The notes under the pieces are model-generated. The model saw only the letters and a list, made by a program, of their open reading frames with translations, did no database searches and was not told the DNA's origin. A DNA stretch of 10,408 nucleotides from an uncultured Bilophila sp. GTDB lineage: Bacteria > Desulfobacterota > Desulfovibrionia > Desulfovibrionales > Desulfovibrionaceae. This document shows positions 6,671 to 10,408 of this stretch, piece by piece (position 1 is the stretch's first letter; the number at the start of each line of letters is the position of its first letter). The DNA lies in the NCBI GenBank assembly GCA_902373525.1, contig CABKMN010000078.1, positions 1-10,408 of the forward strand. Reading direction: 5' to 3'. The translations under genes were made by a program, and so were the position numbers.

Positions 6671-6748
6671 AGTCCGTACGGCGCGCCTTGTAAGCCGGAA
6701 AGAGTCGTTTCTTCCGGCTGAATTCAAACAGTCGAGGATACCTTTTTT

Positions 6749-7870
6749 ATGCGTAACCCATTGGCAGGATATGCTGTTTCTGTGACAGGGACGCTGGCGC
6801 TGCTGGCTCTTGTGACGGGTTTTGTGCCCGGCGGGAGCCATCAGAACCTCGGGTCCCTCACCGGAGAGACGAGCCAGGCCAAAGGGGAAAACCCTGTGCC
6901 CCGTCCCCTGCTGCATGTTCCCGAACAGTTTCGGGAAGCCATGATGCAGAACACCCCTTCCGGTCTTCTCCCCGTGTCCCGGGACCGTATGCCGGTCCTC
7001 GAAATGCGCGACGGCACCGTCAGCCTGCGGCCGTTGCACGGGAGCGTCCCGGTGAAGCTGGAAACCACCAGCACGTCTCTTGCGTCCATGTTGGCCGCCG
7101 TATCCACGGAGCCCAGACAGGCGGAGTTCATCCCCCGCGCGGAACTGTTTTCCAAACTTCCCCGCGTGAACCGGGAGACGCCCACCCGGCTGGACGCGCT
7201 CGGCAAAACGCTGGATTTTGACGATTTGCCCCTGCGCTGGAACGGGAGCCAGCAGTCTTTCGAACTGGCCCCGGAAACGCTTGAGCGCACGGAAAAGCTG
7301 CTTGGCGAACTGCGGCAGATTTCCGGCCTGACCGCGTCCCTGCGCCGTCAGGCCGAACAGTACCGCTCCGTTGTGGAGAAGTACGCCGCCCGCTACAGCC
7401 TCTCTCCGGACTTGGTGTTCGCGATCATCTACACCGAAAGCGACTTCGACCCGAACCTGATCAGCGATCGTTCGGCGCACGGGCTCATGCAGGTCGTGCC
7501 GGAAACGGCGGGCGGCGAAGTCCACCGCTGGCTCGGGCGGACCGGCAAGCCGTCCCCGTCGCTGCTCTTGCAGCCCGAAACGAACATCAAGTACGGCACC
7601 GCGTACATGTATCTTTTGCAGAACAGGCACTTGAGCGCCATCGCCGATCCCCAGTCGCGGGAATACTGCGCCATCGCCGCCTACAACATCGGCACCGGCG
7701 GGATGCTGCGGACGTTCGGCAAGTCGCACGACGCCGCCTTTGCGGCGATCAACGCGATGACGCCCGAACAGGTGCGCGAAACGCTCCTCAGAAAACTCTC
7801 CTCTCGGGAAACCAAGGCGTTTCTCGCCAAGGTGCTCCAGTCGCGCGAACGTTTTTCCGTGCTGGGATAA
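6749..7870 (+). CDS. MltC-like lytic transglycosylase
   Basis: A 373-residue exported peptidoglycan lyase, expected to cleave the MurNAc-GlcNAc bond and form 1,6-anhydro-MurNAc ends. The ATG follows GAGGA (6734-6738) by ten bases. An N-terminal hydrophobic segment (about 8-26) serves as signal peptide or membrane anchor. There is no lipobox cysteine, unlike E. coli MltC. Residues about 30-200 are a poorly conserved linker or N-terminal domain. The SLT catalytic domain (about 203-345) has the general acid E230 in AIIYTESDFDP, then the GLMQVVPETAGG motif, the NIKYGTAYMYLL motif and AYNIGTGG at 311-318, all in family order. The MltC assignment rests on the wording of these motifs. Its sigma-54 promoter suggests it is switched on under a particular condition rather than constitutively. 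Two short hairpins follow the stop codon. Confidence 0.88.
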   Translation: MRNPLAGYAVSVTGTLALLALVTGFVPGGSHQNLGSLTGETSQAKGENPVPRPLLHVPEQFREAMMQNTPSGLLPVSRDRMPVLEMRDGTVSLRPLHGSVPVKLETTSTSLASMLAAVSTEPRQAEFIPRAELFSKLPRVNRETPTRLDALGKTLDFDDLPLRWNGSQQSFELAPETLERTEKLLGELRQISGLTASLRRQAEQYRSVVEKYAARYSLSPDLVFAIIYTESDFDPNLISDRSAHGLMQVVPETAGGEVHRWLGRTGKPSPSLLLQPETNIKYGTAYMYLLQNRHLSAIADPQSREYCAIAAYNIGTGGMLRTFGKSHDAAFAAINAMTPEQVRETLLRKLSSRETKAFLAKVLQSRERFSVLG

Positions 7871-7896
7871 TGGCGTCGCGTCTTTTCCCGAACAAA

Positions 7897-7956
7897 CGTC
7901 CGCAACGGCGGACGGGTGCCGCACACAGGCGGAACCTCGGCGGCGGTTCCGCCTTT
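7897..7956 (+). terminator. Two hairpins after the lytic transglycosylase gene
   Basis: A 7-bp hairpin (CGTCCGC/GCGGACG, 7897-7914) is followed by a 9-bp hairpin (GGCGGAACC/GGTTCCGCC, 7928-7953) with only TTT after it. The short T run makes this a weak intrinsic terminator at best. Confidence 0.4.
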
Positions 7957-7965
7957 CGGCGCGCA

Positions 7966-7994
7966 TTGTGCCTTGTCGGGAAAAAAGGTAGAAA
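7966..7994 (+). promoter_or_regulatory. Possible sigma-70 promoter of the Skp-like gene
   Basis: TTGTGC (7966-7971) and TAGAAA (7989-7994) with a 17-base spacer are partial matches (three and four of six). The leader would then contain a 7-bp hairpin, GTCGCCG/CGGCGAC (8034-8053), about 18 bases before the ribosome binding site. Weak evidence, but the hairpins after the previous gene make a separate promoter reasonable. Confidence 0.25.
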
Positions 7995-8080
7995 GAAGGC
8001 TTGGCCGAATGTTTCTTGATGAAACGAATCCCTGTCGCCGGAAGCACGGCGACGACAGACCTTTGCCGAATGGAGTTTTC

Positions 8081-8626
8081 ATGCGTACCATCAGCGCCAT
8101 TGCTTTGAGCCTCGTTTTGCTGTTTTCCGTCACCGCCTGCGCCGCGAACAAAATCGCCGTCGTCGATCCCGCGCGTCTCTTTCAGGAGAGCGAACCGGGC
8201 AAGGCGGGCATCGACCACCTGAAGCAGCTTGAAGCCGCCATGCAGGAACAGCTCAAGGTCGCTCAGGGCATGATCGAAAAGGCCCCCAACGACGAAGCGC
8301 TTCGCGCCCGTTTCCAGAAGACCTTCGTGGGCTACCAGCAGCTCGTCAACGCCGAACAGCAGAAGGTCGTGCAGCAGATCAACGGTCTGATGCAGAAGAC
8401 CCTCGAAGCCTACCGCACCAAGAACGGCTACTCGGTCATCATGAACACCGAAGGCCTCCTTGCGTTCGATCCCAAGGCCGACGTGACCAAGGAAGTGATC
8501 ACCGAAATGAACCAGAACAAGGTGACCTTCGAACCCGTCAAGCTGGCGCCGCTCTCCGCCGAAGCGCCCAAGGCGGCCCCCAAGGCCGATGAAAAGGCCG
8601 CTCCCAAGGCCGACGCCAAGAAGTAA
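8081..8626 (+). CDS. Skp/OmpH-like periplasmic protein
   Basis: A 181-residue exported protein of the OmpH/Skp type, a family of periplasmic chaperones that hold unfolded outer-membrane proteins. The ATG follows TGGAG (8071-8075). The signal peptide (1-20) ends in VTAC, a possible lipobox with C20. The overlapping ACA/ANK would suit signal peptidase I instead, so lipoprotein status is open. The mature start NKIAVVDPARLFQES is the typical OmpH opening. Residues about 40-110 are rich in Gln, Glu, Lys and Ala with helical coiled-coil character, as expected of the Skp arms. NGYSVIMNTEGLLAFDP follows, the usual closing strand of the family. The C-terminal 23 or so residues are an Ala/Pro/Lys tail with a repeated APKAD unit, not part of the Skp core. 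skp genes usually sit next to bamA and lpxD; neither is here, so this may be a second family member. Confidence 0.82.
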   Translation: MRTISAIALSLVLLFSVTACAANKIAVVDPARLFQESEPGKAGIDHLKQLEAAMQEQLKVAQGMIEKAPNDEALRARFQKTFVGYQQLVNAEQQKVVQQINGLMQKTLEAYRTKNGYSVIMNTEGLLAFDPKADVTKEVITEMNQNKVTFEPVKLAPLSAEAPKAAPKADEKAAPKADAKK

Positions 8627-8716
8627 CCGGGAAAACGGGAGGACGCCTTCCCCATAAGGTTTTTTCCCTTTCCAGAGCGGGCAGATCGCTCCGCCGCGTT
8701 CCCGCCGAAAAACACG

Positions 8717-8752
8717 AAAAGGCCCGTTCCGCAATGTCGGAACGGGCCTTTT
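8717..8752. terminator. Bidirectional intrinsic terminator
   Basis: A perfect 15-bp stem (8717-8731 with 8738-8752) with a six-base loop CAATGT. The stem runs from AAAA to TTTT, so a U run follows in either direction. It ends the Skp-like gene on the plus strand and could also stop transcripts of the convergent DHH gene. Confidence 0.88.
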
Positions 8753-8816
8753 GTCTTTCAAACATGCCTTTCCAGAAAAATCCGCCCCGCCCGCGGAAGC
8801 CGGGAAAACCCCAAAT

Positions 8817-8902
8817 GGGGATTCGATAAGGACGAACGTCTTTGAAAGGAAGGGATGGGGGCAAGCCGTACTGGCGGGATTGTGAAGGGGAACGGTTCCC
8901 CC
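8817..8902 (+). repeat. Polypurine intergenic repeat, copy C (degenerate)
   Basis: The head GGGGATTCGATAAGG (8817-8831) and the following CGAA.GTCTT match copy B with two differences in about 26 bases. The following G-rich part is eroded, and only a short hairpin remains (GGGGAA/TTCCCC, 8887-8901). Seen from the minus strand this hairpin lies ten bases past the DHH stop codon and may act as its weak terminator. Confidence 0.6.
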
Positions 8903-8911
8903 CTCTTTTCC

Positions 8912-9934
8912 CTATTCGGCCTGAGCCTTCCCGAACGTGATTTCCTGAATGGCCTTGAGGGTCTGCCGCACGACGGAATCCATGTCGGCGTCGTCGATGG
9001 TCGCGCCGGAGGCGTTGAGATGCCCGCCGCCTCCGAACAGGGCGGCGACGGAACGGATGTCGTCGTCGCCGGAGGAGCGGAGGCTGAGCTTGCAGCGGTT
9101 GCCGGGGTCCTGCCGGATGAGAGCGGCCACGCGCACGCCCTTGATGCGGCGCATTTGTTCGGCAAAGCCCTCCAAATCCTCGCGGACCGCGCCGAAGGAG
9201 CCGATTTCCTCCATCGTCACGGGGCAGACGGCGACCGTGCCGCCGCATTCGAGGGTCAGGGTCTGCATGAGCTTGCCCCAGAGACGTATCTTGGGCATGG
9301 ACCACTGGTTGTCGAGCTTCTCGCGTATGGCGGCGGCGTCGAGCCCGTTGGCGACGAGGCGCGCCGCCAGCGTAAAGACGGCGGCGCTGGTGTTGCCGTG
9401 CGTGAAGGACCCCGTGTCGGACACGAGGGAGAGGTAGACGCACTGGGCCAGCTCGCCGGTGAGGGGCACGCCCGCGGCGTCCGCAACGGCGGCGACCATC
9501 TGGCCCGTGGCCGCCATGCCGGGATCGACCCAGTTACCGAGGGAGGCGAACATGGGATTGCCGAGGTGGTGGTCGATGCTGACGGACGGGTACTCGGGGA
9601 AGACCGCGAGCAGGTCCTTGCCCATACGCCACGCGTCGCCGCAGTCCAGCACGATGATCAGGCCGGGCTTGAAGGGAATGGCGGAGGGCTTGGTGACGAG
9701 CTTGCCGGGCAGCGGGGCCCATTCGAGATAGTCGGGGATGCCGGTGGCGTTGTAGAGCACGAACCGTTTGCCGAGGGATTTGACCAGATACCCCATCGCG
9801 CCGGTAGCCCCGATGGCGTCGCCGTCCGGGCTGCCGTGCGCCACGACGACGATATTGTCGAATTGCTGGATGAGCGCCGCCATTTCCTCGGCGGGCTGAA
9901 TGATATGGGCCGCTTGCATGTCTTGTTCGTACAC
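8912..9934 (-). CDS. nrnA: DHH/DHHA1 phosphoesterase, NrnA type (nanoRNase / pAp phosphatase)
   Basis: A 340-residue cytoplasmic phosphoesterase. NrnA-type enzymes degrade short oligoribonucleotides left by RNA decay, and some also dephosphorylate pAp. The DHH domain has metal-binding motif I HGSPDGDAIG at 33-42, motif II DCGD at 97-100, the name-giving DHH at 121-123, and VSDTGSF at 171-177. The C-terminal DHHA1 domain ends in GGGGHLNASGATI (about 299-311). All metal ligands are present. I chose the GTG at 9934, two bases after the DUF503 stop and with GGGG seven bases upstream; the ATG at 9919 is the alternative and removes five residues. The tight spacing implies one operon with DUF503. 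In many bacteria this gene sits between rbfA and truB; neither is beside it here. The symbol is by family. Confidence 0.9.
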   Translation of the reverse strand: MYEQDMQAAHIIQPAEEMAALIQQFDNIVVVAHGSPDGDAIGATGAMGYLVKSLGKRFVLYNATGIPDYLEWAPLPGKLVTKPSAIPFKPGLIIVLDCGDAWRMGKDLLAVFPEYPSVSIDHHLGNPMFASLGNWVDPGMAATGQMVAAVADAAGVPLTGELAQCVYLSLVSDTGSFTHGNTSAAVFTLAARLVANGLDAAAIREKLDNQWSMPKIRLWGKLMQTLTLECGGTVAVCPVTMEEIGSFGAVREDLEGFAEQMRRIKGVRVAALIRQDPGNRCKLSLRSSGDDDIRSVAALFGGGGHLNASGATIDDADMDSVVRQTLKAIQEITFGKAQAE

Positions 9935-9936
9935 TG

Positions 9937-10227
9937 TCAATCCCCGTTTAAAAATTCCAGATCGCTGTATACCATCTCTTCGGCACACACGGCTTCCATC
10001 ATGGCAAGGCACTTGTCCATCCGAGACTGGAGGTGCTGTTCGCTGTTGCTCAGGGAAATGACCATCAGGCGCAGGCGGGTGAGGGACTCCTCGGTCCCGT
10101 ACTCCGCGATGGCGACGTTGAAGGTGTTCCGCACTTTCTGCTTGAGGCTGTTGGCGACGCGGCGCTTGCCCTTGAGGGAATCGTTGCCGTGCAGGTGGTA
10201 TTCGACGGTAAGGACTGCGATGACCAT
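9937..10227 (-). CDS. DUF503 (YlxP-like) protein
   Basis: A 96-residue protein of the DUF503 family, small basic proteins often encoded in nusA-infB-rbfA clusters and linked by position to ribosome maturation. Their exact function is not settled. The pattern MVIAVLTVEYHLHGNDSLKGKRR, then SLKQKVRNTFNVAIAEYG, then an LxxVxLSNSxxH-like stretch, fits the family along its whole length. I chose the ATG at 10227. The frame is open further upstream, but that part translates the polypurine repeat. The ribosome binding site is weak (GCGGA about eight bases upstream). The stop at 9937 is two bases from the DHH start, so translation is probably coupled. Neither infB nor rbfA is in the window. Confidence 0.88.
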   Translation of the reverse strand: MVIAVLTVEYHLHGNDSLKGKRRVANSLKQKVRNTFNVAIAEYGTEESLTRLRLMVISLSNSEQHLQSRMDKCLAMMEAVCAEEMVYSDLEFLNGD

Positions 10228-10291
10228 GATGCATCCGCTTGTAAAATCGTTGTGTGGTACCTTTCTGAAATAATGGAACCACGCAGAAACG

Positions 10292-10309
10292 CAACCCCCT
10301 TCGGGGTTG
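10292..10309 (-). terminator. Short hairpin upstream of DUF503
   Basis: CAACCCC (10292-10298) pairs with GGGGTTG (10303-10309) around a four-base loop. Read on the minus strand it is followed by CGTTT, on the plus strand by TTCTC, so it is a weak terminator-like hairpin either way. The minus-strand sequence just after it (TTGCGT, 16 bases, TATTTC) is a poor promoter match for DUF503. Confidence 0.35.
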
Positions 10310-10326
10310 TTCTCATGAGAGAACGG

Positions 10327-10408
10327 CGGGGGAGGGGAGGAGGGACCTTTCTGGAGAAAGGTCCCTCCTCCCCTCCCCCGAACCCCCATCCCTCCACCTC
10401 CCAAGACT
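10327..10408 (-). repeat. Polypurine intergenic repeat, copy D, with a 26-bp perfect hairpin
   Basis: In minus orientation it begins AGTCTTGGGAGG at the window end, continues as a G-rich strand with at least four G tracts (G-quadruplex potential), and ends in a perfect 26-bp inverted repeat (10327-10352 with 10355-10380, two-base loop). No U run follows. The order of parts is the same as in copy B, while the hairpin sequence differs in detail but pairs perfectly, so pairing rather than sequence is conserved. Confidence 0.72.

Noticed and set aside
6349..6672. 107-residue open frame on the plus strand
   Set aside because: It reads through the 17-bp intrinsic terminator and the sigma-54 promoter, has no ribosome binding site, and gives an Arg/Gly-rich translation.
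6650..8761. 703-residue open frame on the minus strand
   Set aside because: Antisense to both the lytic transglycosylase and the Skp-like gene, crossing the gap and hairpins between them.
8855..10273. 472-residue open frame on the plus strand
   Set aside because: Antisense to the DHH and DUF503 genes, both of which carry full family motifs.
10228..10404. Upstream extension of DUF503 giving a 155-residue protein
   Set aside because: The extra 59 residues translate the copy D hairpin and a short terminator-like hairpin, and the DUF503 family begins at the ATG chosen.

Overview
The window looks like an ordinary chromosomal stretch from a GC-rich Gram-negative bacterium, most likely a sulfate-reducing or related member of the Desulfovibrionaceae. 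This is inferred from GC-rich coding sequence, an NtrC-class regulator together with a -24/-12 (sigma-54) promoter, a DUF503-DHH gene pair, envelope genes with typical signal peptides, and polypurine hairpin repeats in the gaps. There are no rRNA or tRNA genes, no transposase, no phage genes and no CRISPR array. Taxonomy below family level cannot be read from this sequence.

Layout, left to right. (1) 1-2263: a sigma-54-dependent response regulator (261-1640), followed at once by a near-consensus sigma-70 promoter, a 124-residue protein I do not recognise (1713-2087), and a hairpin plus intrinsic terminator (2190-2263). (2) 2264-2795: a non-coding gap with GC-rich near-tandem repeats (2371-2522) and a polypurine/hairpin repeat (2597-2697). 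(3) 2796-6000: a large MscS-type mechanosensitive channel whose 3' end overlaps 6-phosphogluconolactonase (pgl) by 41 bases. (4) 6001-6748: a second long gap with an AT-rich island carrying GTAC-centred palindromes, a very strong intrinsic terminator (possible small RNA), and a clear sigma-54 promoter for the next gene. (5) 6749-8752: an MltC-like lytic transglycosylase, then a Skp/OmpH-like periplasmic protein with its own terminator. (6) 8912-10227 on the minus strand: a DUF503 (YlxP-like) gene and a DHH/DHHA1 phosphoesterase (NrnA type) two bases apart, converging on the Skp-like gene. Diverged or partial copies of the polypurine repeat lie at both window ends and near 8817-8902.

Functionally, the plus-strand genes at 2796-5261 and 6749-8626 concern the cell envelope: turgor release, peptidoglycan cleavage and a periplasmic chaperone-like protein. 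pgl belongs to central carbon metabolism, and the minus-strand pair to RNA turnover and ribosome biogenesis. The regulator at 261 and the sigma-54 promoter at 6653 may or may not be linked. I see no convincing new multi-gene system. The points most worth a second look are the dispersed polypurine hairpin family, the candidate small RNA at about 6290-6406, the sigma-54 control of the lytic transglycosylase, and the unrecognised 124-residue protein.
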